DNA of 6,942 bases from CAZYTO01 sp964650405 (GTDB lineage: Bacteria; Acidobacteriota; Thermoanaerobaculia; Gp7-AA8). How positions within the stretch are numbered: position 1 is the first letter of the stretch; each line of letters opens with the position of its first letter. Positions 1 to 6,639 of this stretch are shown here, one piece after another. Position numbers and translations under genes: made by a program. The stretch spans positions 1-6,942 of the forward strand of contig CAZYTO010000292.1 in assembly GCA_964650405.1 (NCBI GenBank). Reading direction: 5' to 3'. The notes under the pieces are model-generated. The model did not search any database and was not told the DNA's origin. It saw only the letters and a list, made by a program, of their open reading frames with translations.

Positions 1-548
1 TCTCCTGGACGCAGGTGGAGACCGGCTCGGCCATCACCTGGAAGTATCCGAGCTGCATCCTTCAGGGCGACAACTCGGTGGGCGAGTTCTACTCCGTCGC
101 GCTGACGAACAACTACCAGCAGGCGGACACCGGCACGAAGATGATCCACATCGGCCGGAATACGAGATCGACCATCGTGTCGAAGGGCATCTCCGCCGGC
201 CACGGGCAGAACACGTACCGCGGCGAGGTGAAGATCCTCAAGTCGGCCGAGGGGGCTCGCAACTACTCGCAGTGCGACTCGCTGCTCCTCGGCGATCAGT
301 GCGGCGCACATACGTTCCCCTACATCGAAGTACGCAACTCCACCGCGGTGATGGAGCACGAAGCGTCGACGTCGAAGATCGGCGAAGACCAGCTCTTCTA
401 CTGCCAGCAGCGAGGCATCAGCGCGGAAGACGCCGTGTCGATGATCGTCAACGGCTTCTGCCGCGAAGTCTTCCGTGAGCTGCCGATGGAGTTCGCGGTG
501 GAAGCACAGAAGCTGCTGGGAGTCTCACTGGAAGGATCCGTCGGATAG
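1..548 (+). CDS. sufB: SufB, Fe-S cluster scaffold subunit (3' part, start outside window)
   Basis: This is the C-terminal part of SufB, the scaffold subunit of the cytosolic SufBCD complex on which Fe-S clusters are assembled. The frame is open from base 3, giving 181 visible residues of a protein usually about 470-495 long, and ends at a TAG at 546-548. The fragment is highly conserved in type, with GRNTRSTIVSKGISAG, QCDSLLLGD, EHEASTSKI and a C-terminal SLEGSVG. The Cys of QCDS lies 90 residues before the end, which in the 495-residue E. coli protein corresponds to Cys405, a residue implicated in cluster building at the SufB-SufD interface. The Glu-His-Glu triplet 27-29 residues later matches E. 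coli 432-434. Both sites are intact, so the protein is probably functional. The operon promoter and any Rrf2-type regulator lie upstream of the window. An internal GTG at 15 is not the real start. Confidence 0.97.
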   Translation, partial: SWTQVETGSAITWKYPSCILQGDNSVGEFYSVALTNNYQQADTGTKMIHIGRNTRSTIVSKGISAGHGQNTYRGEVKILKSAEGARNYSQCDSLLLGDQCGAHTFPYIEVRNSTAVMEHEASTSKIGEDQLFYCQQRGISAEDAVSMIVNGFCREVFRELPMEFAVEAQKLLGVSLEGSVG

Positions 549-552
549 AAGA

Positions 553-636
553 AAGTACCGAGGGATGAGTACCGAGTGCCGGGAGAGGTCGCGGGCACTC
601 GGCTCAGCACCCGGCACTCAGGACTCAGGACTCATA
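553..636. repeat. Two facing heptamer repeat arrays in the sufB-sufC spacer
   Basis: The spacer is built from 7-base units. On the left, 553-580 reads AAGTACC, GAGGGAT, GAGTACC, GAGTGCC. On the right, 602-636 reads GCTCAGC, ACCCGGC, ACTCAGG, ACTCAGG, ACTCATA. The two arrays are roughly reverse complements: 566-583 pairs with 610-627 at 16 of 18 positions without gaps, leaving a loop of about 26 bases. The transcript could therefore form a hairpin between sufB and sufC. The last AGGA (627-630) lies 9 bases before the sufC ATG and is the only ribosome-binding candidate, so the repeat appears to supply it. No run of T follows the stem, so a terminator is unlikely. Confidence 0.75.
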
Positions 637-639
637 CGA

Positions 640-1394
<755 letters not shown>

Positions 1395-1398
<4 letters not shown>

Positions 1399-2597
1399 CC
1401 GTGCTCGCGGACGTCCGCCAGGAAGCCGGCGAGCGGTTTGCCCAGCTCGGCTGGCCGACCACCCGCCTCGAGGCCTGGAAGTACACGAGCCTGGCCGCCC
1501 TGGCCAGAGTGGAATGGCGCGCGGCCCAGAGTGGAGGCCGGACGCTTCCCCCGGGCGTCGAAGCAGAGCTCCAGCCGATGACTGGCGCGGCCGTCGAGTA
1601 CCACTTCGTCAACGGCCACCTGGTGAAGACCTCCAGTGAGTTGCCCGGCGTCAGAACGATCGACGACCAGGGCTCGCTGGACTTCACCGGCAACGCCCTC
1701 GTAGCCCTGAATGCCGCGCACCAGCAGGACGGCGCGCGCATCGCCATTGCCGGCCGCGCCGTGATCGAGGGCTTCCTCCACCTCGTCTTCCACGGCAGCG
1801 GCGACGGCATCTGGTCGCATCCGCGCAACGTCCTCCGCATCGGCCGCAATGCTCAGGTAACGATCGTCGAAACCTACCTCGGCACGGGCAGCTACTACAC
1901 GAATGCCGTCACGGAGCTGATCGCGGAGGAAGGGGCGGTCGTCGATCACTACAAGATCGTCCTGGAATCGAACGATGCGTACCACACCGGTACGCTGCAT
2001 ATCGAACAGGCCCGCTCAGCGAGCGTCACGCAGCACAACGTGACCATCGGCGGGAAGCTCGTCCGGAACGACCTCACGGTCCTCCTCGGTGGCGAGGGAG
2101 CCAGTGTCGTCCTCGACGGCCTCTTCGCCGTGACCGGCAGCCAGCATGTGGACAACCACACGCTCATCGATCACGTGACGCCGCACGGCGAGAGCCTGGA
2201 GCTCTACAAGGGCGTCCTGGACCAGAGCGCCCGCGGCGTGTTCGACGGCTCGATCATCGTCCGGGAGGGAGCGCAGAAGACGGTCTCCCGCCAGACGAAC
2301 CACAACCTCCTCCTCTCCGAAGCGGCCATCGTCGACTCCAAGCCGACCCTGGTCATCCACAACGACGACGTGAAGTGCAATCACGGCTCGACCATCGGTC
2401 AGCTCAATGAAGAGGCGATGTTCTACCTCCGCTCGCGCGGCATCGGGGAGCAGGAAGCGCGCGGCCTGCTCGTCTATGCCTTCGCCAGCGAGATCGTCGA
2501 CCGCATGAAGCTCGAGCCGGTCCGGGAACAGGTCCGCCGCGCGTTGTTCCGGCAATTGCCGCAGCACCTGCCGGAACGAAGGGAGAAGACGCGATGA
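1395..2597 (+). CDS. sufD: SufD, Fe-S scaffold subunit
   Basis: SufD is the SufB paralogue that completes the SufBC2D complex and helps iron entry and cluster formation. The product is 400 residues, slightly shorter than E. coli SufD (423). The N-terminal helical region has the family motif WPTTRLEAWKYTSL (20-33). The middle is the beta-helix core, with runs such as NVLRIGRNAQVTIVETYLG and GVFDGSIIVREGAQKT. The C-terminal part has DDVKCNHGSTIGQL followed by a helical tail with FYLRSRGI. His330 in CNHGST corresponds to the conserved His of E. coli SufD (His360) that faces the key SufB Cys. The start is fixed by the ATGA overlap with sufC, and the stop overlaps the sufS start in the same way. 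A SufB-like protein is the only alternative, and the N-terminal motif and size argue against it. Confidence 0.95.
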
Positions 2598-3895
2598 GCA
2601 CGATGAAGGATGTAGGCGGAACGATGATTGCCGAACCGAGCGCGGCAGCCCGCGCGCCGTTCACAGTTCACCGTTCATCGTTCGACGTGGAGCGCATCCG
2701 GCGCGATTTCCCCATCCTGCACCGCACCGTGCACGGGAAGAAGCTGGTCTACCTCGACAACGCCAACACGACCCAGAAGCCGCAGGCGGTGGTCGACCGC
2801 ATTGTCCGCTACTACACGGAAGAGAACTCCAACGTCCATCGTGGGGTGCACTACCTGAGCGAGACGGCCACGGCCGCCTACGAAGGCGCGCGCACGACGG
2901 TGAAGCGCTTCCTCAACGCGCGCGACGAGAAGGAGATCGTTTTCACCCGCGGCACCACGGAGGGCATCAACCTCGTGGCGTCGTCGTGGGGCCGCACGAA
3001 CCTGCGGGCCGGGGACGAGGTGGTGATCTCGACCATCGAGCACCACTCGAACATCGTGCCCTGGCAGATCCTCTGCGACGAGAAGGGTGCGAAACTGCGC
3101 ATCATCCCGGTGAACGACGAGGGCGAGCTGCTCGTCGGCGAGTACGCGAAGCTCCTCACGCCGCACACGCGCCTGGTGGCCCTCGGCCACGCGTCGAACG
3201 CCCTCGGCACCATCAATCCGGTCAAAGAAATGATCGCCATGGCTCATGATGCCGGCGCCCTGGTGCTCATCGACGGCGCGCAGGGCGTCCCGCACCTGAA
3301 CGTCGACGTGCAGGACCTCGACTGCGACTTCTACGCGTTCAGCAGCCACAAGGTCTACGGCCCGACCGGCATCGGCGCGCTCTATGGCCGCCAGGAGCTG
3401 CTGGAGGCCATGCCGCCGTACCAGGGCGGCGGCGACATGATCCTCTCCGTCAGCTTCGAGAAGACGACGTACAACGCCCTGCCCTACAAGTTCGAGGCGG
3501 GCACGCCGCACATCGAAGGGGTCGTCGGTCTCGGCGCCGCACTCGACTACGTCTCGGCCGTCGGCATCGGGAACATCGCCGCGCACGAGCAGGAGGTCCT
3601 GGCGTACGCGACGGCGCGCCTGCGGGAGGTCGAGGGCCTGCGGCTCATCGGTACCGCGCACGAGAAGGCCAGCGTGATCTCGTTCACGCTCGAGGGCGTC
3701 CATCCGCATGACATCGGCACGATCCTGGACCAGGAAGGCGTGGCCATCCGCACCGGACACCACTGTGCCCAGCCGTTGATGATGCGTTTCAACGTTCCGG
3801 CCACGGTCCGGGCCTCTTTCGCCATGTACAACACGAAGTCTGAGGCCGATGCCCTGGTGGCGGGACTGAGCGAGGTCGTCAAGGTGTTCCGGTAG
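2594..3895 (+). CDS. sufS: SufS, class II cysteine desulfurase
   Basis: SufS is a PLP-dependent cysteine desulfurase (aminotransferase class V fold) that takes sulfur from L-cysteine as an enzyme persulfide and passes it to SufU. The product is 433 residues, versus about 405-410 for typical members. The excess is an N-terminal extension of about 29 residues before FDVERIRRDFPIL. Visible motifs are YLDNANTTQKP (53-63), SNVHRGVHYLSE (79-90), SIEHHSN-type TIEHHSNIVPW, the cofactor aspartate in LIDGAQGVPH, the PLP lysine Lys253 in SSHKVYGPTG, and the active-site Cys391 in RTGHHCAQP. The start is set by the ATGA overlap with sufD, with GGGAG at 2581-2585 eight bases upstream. In-frame ATGs at 2603 and 2624 are possible but less well placed. 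Part of the extension is encoded by a 7-base tandem repeat (2659-2686). Confidence 0.96.
   Translation: MSTMKDVGGTMIAEPSAAARAPFTVHRSSFDVERIRRDFPILHRTVHGKKLVYLDNANTTQKPQAVVDRIVRYYTEENSNVHRGVHYLSETATAAYEGARTTVKRFLNARDEKEIVFTRGTTEGINLVASSWGRTNLRAGDEVVISTIEHHSNIVPWQILCDEKGAKLRIIPVNDEGELLVGEYAKLLTPHTRLVALGHASNALGTINPVKEMIAMAHDAGALVLIDGAQGVPHLNVDVQDLDCDFYAFSSHKVYGPTGIGALYGRQELLEAMPPYQGGGDMILSVSFEKTTYNALPYKFEAGTPHIEGVVGLGAALDYVSAVGIGNIAAHEQEVLAYATARLREVEGLRLIGTAHEKASVISFTLEGVHPHDIGTILDQEGVAIRTGHHCAQPLMMRFNVPATVRASFAMYNTKSEADALVAGLSEVVKVFR
2659..2686. repeat. Four 7-base tandem units inside the sufS 5' end
   Basis: The bases read GTTCACA, GTTCACC, GTTCATC, GTTCGAC without interruption, so GTTC recurs every 7 bases four times. 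Because 7 is not a multiple of 3, the units are read in different frames, and the encoded residues (FTVHRSSFD) show no protein repeat. The array lies at the junction between the nonconserved N-terminal extension of SufS and the start of its conserved fold. The 7-base period is shared with the sufB-sufC spacer array, but the unit sequence is different. Confidence 0.65.
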
Positions 3896-3928
3896 TCGCA
3901 AAGAACTCGAGAAAGGGTTGAAAGCCGC

Positions 3929-3965
3929 CGGATGCTTCGGTCGCTTTGCTCCCTCAGCATAAAGT
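3929..3965. repeat. Degenerate palindromic repeat fragment before sufU
   Basis: The 77-base sufS-sufU spacer contains ATGCT (3932-3936) facing AGCAT (3956-3960) around TCGGTCGCTTTGCTCCCTC. The part TCGCTTTGCTC (3941-3951) matches TCGCTCCGCTC (4488-4498) of the sufU-sufT palindrome at 9 of 11 bases. Both copies run into the same ATAAAGT (3959-3965 and 4502-4508) a few bases before a start codon. I read this as a decayed or partial relative of the element at 4431-4508. The stem is weak and no T run follows, so I see no terminator. Confidence 0.45.
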
Positions 3966-3972
3966 CAGTCAA

Positions 3973-4422
3973 ATGAACGAGCTCCGCGAGCTGTACCAGC
4001 AGGTCATCCTCGATCACAACAAGAACCCACGGAACTTCCGCGAGCTGACGCAACCGTCGCGAAAGGTGGAGGGCTACAACCCTCTCTGCGGCGATCACTA
4101 CACAGTGTTCCTCGACCTGGACGGCGAGATGATCCGTGACGTGAGCTTCACCGGCACCGGCTGCGCCATCTCCAAGGCCTCGGCCTCGGTGATGAGCACG
4201 TCGGTGAAGGGAAAGTCGCGGGAGGAGGCGGAACGGATGTTCCAGGTCTTCCACCGCCTGGTGACGGGCGAGAATGCCGGCCTCGACGCGGCAGATCTGG
4301 GCCGCCTGGCGGCGTTCTCAGGAGTCTCGGAGTTCCCGGCCCGCGTGAAGTGCGCCACCCTGGCCTGGCATACGCTGCACAGCGCCCTGGCGGGGGACGG
4401 AGAGAAGGTTTCGACAGAATGA
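3973..4422 (+). CDS. sufU: SufU, zinc-dependent sulfur acceptor
   Basis: SufU is the IscU-fold protein that, in SUF systems without SufE, accepts the persulfide sulfur from SufS by exchange of a zinc ligand and relays it to SufBCD. The 149-residue product begins MNELRELYQQVILDHNKNPRN, typical in sequence and size. The four zinc ligands known for the family are present: Cys39 and Asp41 in NPLCGD, Cys64 in GTGCAIS, and Cys127 in ARVKCATLAW. The insertion before the last Cys that separates SufU from IscU is also present (about residues 99-121). The frame extends upstream to a TTG at 3946, but those nine codons come from repeat-like DNA and the ATG at 3973 fits the family. No clear ribosome-binding site precedes it. 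Its place right after sufS supports the SufS-SufU pairing. Confidence 0.95.
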   Translation: MNELRELYQQVILDHNKNPRNFRELTQPSRKVEGYNPLCGDHYTVFLDLDGEMIRDVSFTGTGCAISKASASVMSTSVKGKSREEAERMFQVFHRLVTGENAGLDAADLGRLAAFSGVSEFPARVKCATLAWHTLHSALAGDGEKVSTE

Positions 4423-4430
4423 TGCGATCC

Positions 4431-4508
4431 ACTTTATCCCGAGCGTAGCGAGGGATCTGGTGGTGTTGGCGGAGCGGGCCAGATCCCTCGCTCCGCTCGG
4501 GATAAAGT
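4431..4508. repeat. Near-perfect 30-base inverted repeat in the sufU-sufT spacer
   Basis: Bases 4431-4460 and 4479-4508 are reverse complements at 29 of 30 positions, separated by an 18-base loop. Each arm is itself partly palindromic: ATCCC/GGGAT at 4436-4440 with 4452-4456, and again at 4483-4487 with 4499-4503. The RNA could thus form either one long stem or two smaller ones. No T run follows, so it does not look like an intrinsic terminator. The element fills nearly all of the spacer and ends 4 bases before the sufT ATG. The near identity of the arms suggests a recent or actively maintained dispersed palindromic element (REP or MITE-like). Copy number cannot be judged from one window. Confidence 0.85.
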
Positions 4509-4512
4509 AATC

Positions 4513-5064
4513 ATGATGCGAGAGACGATCACCTTCGGTCGCAATGCAGAGGCGGTGATGATCCCCAGCGGCGAGCGGGTCCTCGTGCCGCAGGGTGCCA
4601 CCGGTACGATCACCCAGTCGCTGGGCGGCACCTACACGATCATCACCGACCGGGGATTGATGATCCGCATCTCCGGCAAGGAGCTGGAGGCGATCGGCAA
4701 GGCGGACGAAAACACCGTCGAAGCGGCACCGGTCGAAGAGATCGAGCCGGAGAAGCTCGAGCAACTCGTGTGGGACCAGCTCAAGACCTGCTACGACCCC
4801 GAGATTCCGGTCAACATCGTCGACCTCGGCCTGGTCTACCTCTGCGAGCTCGCCCCCGCCGAAAGCGGCGGACACGACGTGAAGGTGAAGATGACCCTCA
4901 CCGCCCCCGGCTGCGGCATGGGCCCCGTCCTCGCCGCCGACGTGAAGCACAAGGTCGAATCGTTGCCCGGTGTGCAGAATGCCGACATCGAGGTCGTCTT
5001 TGACCCGGTCTGGGACCGCAGCATGATGTCGGAAGCGGCGAAGCTGCAGCTCGGGATGTGGTAG
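4513..5064 (+). CDS. sufT: SufT, auxiliary Fe-S maturation factor (MIP18/DUF59 family)
   Basis: SufT is an accessory Fe-S maturation protein of the MIP18 (DUF59) family, found at the end of many SUF operons and related to the eukaryotic CIA factor MIP18. The 183-residue product has the long SufT architecture. It has an N-terminal domain with AVMIPSGERVLVPQG and ITQSLGGTYTI (about 14-44), a variable acidic linker (about 60-82), then the DUF59 domain with DPEIPVNIVDLGLVY (95-109) and TAPGCGMG (130-137). Cys134 in that last motif is the conserved family cysteine. The two adjacent ATGs (4513 and 4516) leave the exact start open by one codon. Almost the whole upstream spacer is a strong palindrome and no good Shine-Dalgarno is visible, so translation may depend on coupling or on that structure. 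The name rests on motif recognition and operon position. Confidence 0.93.
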   Translation: MMRETITFGRNAEAVMIPSGERVLVPQGATGTITQSLGGTYTIITDRGLMIRISGKELEAIGKADENTVEAAPVEEIEPEKLEQLVWDQLKTCYDPEIPVNIVDLGLVYLCELAPAESGGHDVKVKMTLTAPGCGMGPVLAADVKHKVESLPGVQNADIEVVFDPVWDRSMMSEAAKLQLGMW

Positions 5065-5100
5065 GCGGGGCCGAGCCCCGCCTTGCCCGATTCCTCTTTC
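5064..5100 (+). terminator. GC-rich hairpin overlapping the sufT stop; probable end of suf transcript
   Basis: GGCGGGGC (5064-5071) and GCCCCGCC (5075-5082) form a perfect 8-base stem with a 3-base CGA loop, and the stem begins at the last base of the sufT TAG. It is followed by a mixed pyrimidine tract (TTGCCCGATTCCTCTTTC) and not a clean T run, so it is only a fair intrinsic terminator. Its position after the last suf gene and before a gene with its own strong ribosome-binding site supports that role. It could also be another dispersed palindrome. Confidence 0.5.
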
Positions 5101-5111
5101 GAGCCTACCAT
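5083..5111 (+). promoter_or_regulatory. Possible sigma70-type promoter for the exported-protein gene
   Basis: TTGCCC (5083-5088) and TACCAT (5106-5111) are separated by exactly 17 bases, and each matches its consensus hexamer at 4 of 6 positions. The pair lies directly after the hairpin and would give a leader of roughly 90 bases before the ATG at 5208. This is pattern matching in GC-rich DNA of an unidentified organism. Confidence 0.25.
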
Positions 5112-5195
5112 TCACGGCATCCCGCCCCGGACTCCGGACGATTCCGCCCCGGCTCTCGATTGGATCCTGCCCCCGGTTCCCGCGAACGAGATGAT

Positions 5196-5201
5196 AGGAG
5201 G
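5196..5201 (+). promoter_or_regulatory. Strong ribosome-binding site that fixes the start at 5208
   Basis: AGGAGG lies 6 bases before the ATG at 5208 and is the best Shine-Dalgarno sequence in the window. It settles the start, because the frame stays open back to 5058, where it would overlap the end of sufT. Confidence 0.85.
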
Positions 5202-5207
5202 AACACG

Positions 5208-5777
5208 ATGCGTCGGAACACTGCCACGATGATTCTGCTCACTCTCTGTGTGCTCATGGTTGCCGCCACCCCCACGCCGGCCAAGAAGAAGGCGGCCGGA
5301 CCGAGCGATGCCGAACTGATTGTCAGCGCCATGAAGGCCGCTCCGGCGAGCGTGGCCAAGGGCGCGACGATCGTGGCCATGCAGGCCGACGGGAGCATGC
5401 GCACCATCCGCAAGGGCACGAACGGGTTCACCTGCATGCCGGACAACCCCGAGACCCCGGGTCCGGATCCGATGTGCATGGACGCGAACGCCATGGCCTG
5501 GGCGCATGCCTGGATGGGCCACCAGCCGCCGCCGGCAGGGAAAGTGGGCTTCATGTACATGCTGGCCGGCGGAACCGACGCCAGCAACACCGACCCGTAC
5601 GCCAAGCAGCCGACGGCCACCAACCACTGGGTCAAGACCGGGCCGCACATCATGATCGTCGGTGGGGACCAGGCCTTCTACGACAGCTATCCCAAGAGTG
5701 CCGATCCCGATACGACCGTTCCCTACATCATGTGGGCCGGGACGCCGTACCAGCATCTGATGGCGCCCGTGAAATGA
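5208..5777 (+). CDS. Small exported protein of unknown function
   Basis: I cannot assign a function to this 189-residue protein. Residues 1-25 look like a Sec signal peptide: two Arg, a hydrophobic core ILLTLCVLMVAA, then TPTPA with likely cleavage before KKKAAG. The mature protein should therefore be periplasmic or secreted, and I see no further membrane helix. The body has motifs that look conserved: GTNGFTCMPDNPETPGPDPMC with two cysteines that could form a disulfide, MAWAHAWMGH, FMYMLAGGTDASNTDP, TGPHIMIVGG, and a C-terminal YIMWAGTPYQHLMAPVK. I have the impression of uncharacterised bacterial proteins with this motif order, but cannot name a domain. It is rich in Met, His and Trp, which could suggest metal or ligand binding, though this is speculation. 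It has its own strong ribosome-binding site and probably its own promoter, so it is likely independent of the suf operon. Confidence 0.85.
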   Translation: MRRNTATMILLTLCVLMVAATPTPAKKKAAGPSDAELIVSAMKAAPASVAKGATIVAMQADGSMRTIRKGTNGFTCMPDNPETPGPDPMCMDANAMAWAHAWMGHQPPPAGKVGFMYMLAGGTDASNTDPYAKQPTATNHWVKTGPHIMIVGGDQAFYDSYPKSADPDTTVPYIMWAGTPYQHLMAPVK

Positions 5778-5806
5778 CGGCAGGCGACGGTCGTGACGAG
5801 TGAGGT

Positions 5807-5957
5807 GGCCTTGCACCTAAGTCCGATCGGGTGATGAATTTGAAGGCTGGAAGGCTGAAAGGCTGAAAGGGAAGCCCGTGCTGCGCTGGCTCTTTCAGCC
5901 TTTTCGACCTTCCAGCCTTCCGTCATGGCGCATCCTCACGACTTTAGGTGCGAGGCC
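5807..5957. repeat. 151-base palindromic, MITE-like element with nested inverted repeats
   Basis: The outer ends GGCCTTGCACCTAAGTC (5807-5823) and GACTTTAGGTGCGAGGCC (5940-5957) are inverted repeats with one mismatch and one gap. An inner pair, 5842-5869 and 5892-5920, is complementary with one gap and two mismatches around a loop of about 22 bases. The left inner arm is an 8-base tandem series: GAAGGCTG twice, AAAGGCTG, then AAAGGGAA. No transposase or credible gene lies inside. GTGAGGTGG (5800-5808) and GTGAAGTGG (5960-5968) flank the element and match at 8 of 9, but they overlap the left end, so a target duplication is doubtful. I interpret it as a non-autonomous dispersed element occupying most of the 256-base gap between genes. 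Confidence 0.7.
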
Positions 5958-5972
5958 GGGTGAAGTGGGAGG

Positions 5973-6020
5973 CTGACCAATCGACGGGTACAATTGCGCC
6001 TTCCGGTTCCATTTGGTCAG
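5973..6020 (+). promoter_or_regulatory. Inverted 8-mers flanking a -10-like TACAAT
   Basis: CTGACCAA (5973-5980) and TTGGTCAG (6013-6020) are perfect reverse complements 32 bases apart. Between them lies TACAAT (5989-5994), a 5-of-6 match to a -10 box, but no good -35 is found 16-18 bases upstream. This may be the promoter and operator of the following two-gene unit, or a leader hairpin just before the ribosome-binding site. Chance is also possible. Confidence 0.25.
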
Positions 6021-6033
6021 AAGAAGGTGCTGA

Positions 6034-6639
6034 ATGTATTGCGCTTGGTGCGGTACGCAGGTACCGACGGTCTCCTACACACTGTGCTCGAACTGCGGCA
6101 AGCCGACGAACGGCGCCACGGGCATTCCTGCCGCCCGTGGCAGCGGCGGAGGCAATGCCGTGGGAGTCATCGTGGCCGTCGTGGTCGGCATCTTCGTCAT
6201 CATTGCGGTCATCGGCATTCTCTCGGCCATCGCCATTCCGAACCTGCTGACGGCCATGCAGCGCTCCAAGCAGAAGCGGTCCATGGCCGACATCCGCACG
6301 ATTGCCACGGCCGTGGAAGCGTATGCGGCGGACAAGAATGGCTATCCGAATGTGAATTCGATCGACGAGCTGCGTCCGCTGCTCGTACCGACGTACATCC
6401 GCTCGTTGCCGTCCTACGACGGCTGGGCCGGTCCGTATCGTTACGTCTGCAGCGGGCTCAAAGACGGCGCGTGCACGGGATATGTCGTGGGCAGCGGCGG
6501 TAAAGACCTGCGCTTCGAGCGCGAGGACCTGCGCGAGTACGCGGGCTCACAACCGGTCAAGACCACCAACTTCGACTGCGACCTCATCTACTCGAACGGC
6601 GACTTCATCGAGTATCCCGAGGCCGAGGGGGGCCGCTGA
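6034..6639 (+). CDS. Zinc ribbon fused to type IV pilin/GspG-like membrane protein
   Basis: This 201-residue protein has a short zinc ribbon (Cys3, Cys6, Cys18, Cys21) and a Gly-rich linker (about 30-43). A single hydrophobic helix follows (about 43-69), ending ILSAIAIPNLL as in type IV pilins and pseudopilins. After it come SMADIRTIATAVEAYAADKNGYP (about 83-105) and a C-terminal part resembling GspG-like proteins, with DGWAGPYRYV and DLIYSNGDFIEYP. The pilin-type processing signal is gone: aligned on IAIPN, the Gly at -1 is Val47 and the Glu at +5 is Gly52. It is thus probably an unprocessed inner-membrane protein with a cytoplasmic ribbon and periplasmic pilin-like domain. GAAGG at 6023-6027 lies 6 bases before the ATG. 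The stop overlaps the next start by one base (TGATG), so the two are probably translated together. The function is unknown. Confidence 0.88.
   Translation: MYCAWCGTQVPTVSYTLCSNCGKPTNGATGIPAARGSGGGNAVGVIVAVVVGIFVIIAVIGILSAIAIPNLLTAMQRSKQKRSMADIRTIATAVEAYAADKNGYPNVNSIDELRPLLVPTYIRSLPSYDGWAGPYRYVCSGLKDGACTGYVVGSGGKDLRFEREDLREYAGSQPVKTTNFDCDLIYSNGDFIEYPEAEGGR

Noticed and set aside
553..636. CRISPR array
   Set aside because: The units are 7 bases with no spacers and no cas genes are present.
475..639. Upstream extension of the sufC reading frame giving a 307-residue protein
   Set aside because: The extra 55 residues overlap sufB and the heptamer spacer, look like out-of-frame translation, and the ATG at 640 gives the normal SufC length.
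2746..2784. Asn instead of the commoner Ala in the SufS motif DNANTTQKP
   Set aside because: I believe this variant occurs in other SufS proteins, and all catalytic residues are intact, so it is not evidence of altered function.
3946..3972. Alternative TTG start for sufU nine codons upstream
   Set aside because: The added residues derive from repeat-like spacer DNA and do not resemble SufU N-termini; the ATG at 3973 fits the family.
4431..4508. Intrinsic terminator between sufU and sufT
   Set aside because: The stem is strong but no T run follows on either strand, and sufT functionally belongs to the same operon.
5058..5207. In-frame extension of the exported-protein gene back to 5058
   Set aside because: It would overlap sufT and the hairpin and hide the signal peptide. 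The AGGAGG site places the start at 5208.
5834..5866. Ten-codon reading frame (MNLKAGRLKG) inside the 151-base element
   Set aside because: It lies in tandem-repeat DNA without a good ribosome-binding site and is most likely a by-product of the repeat.
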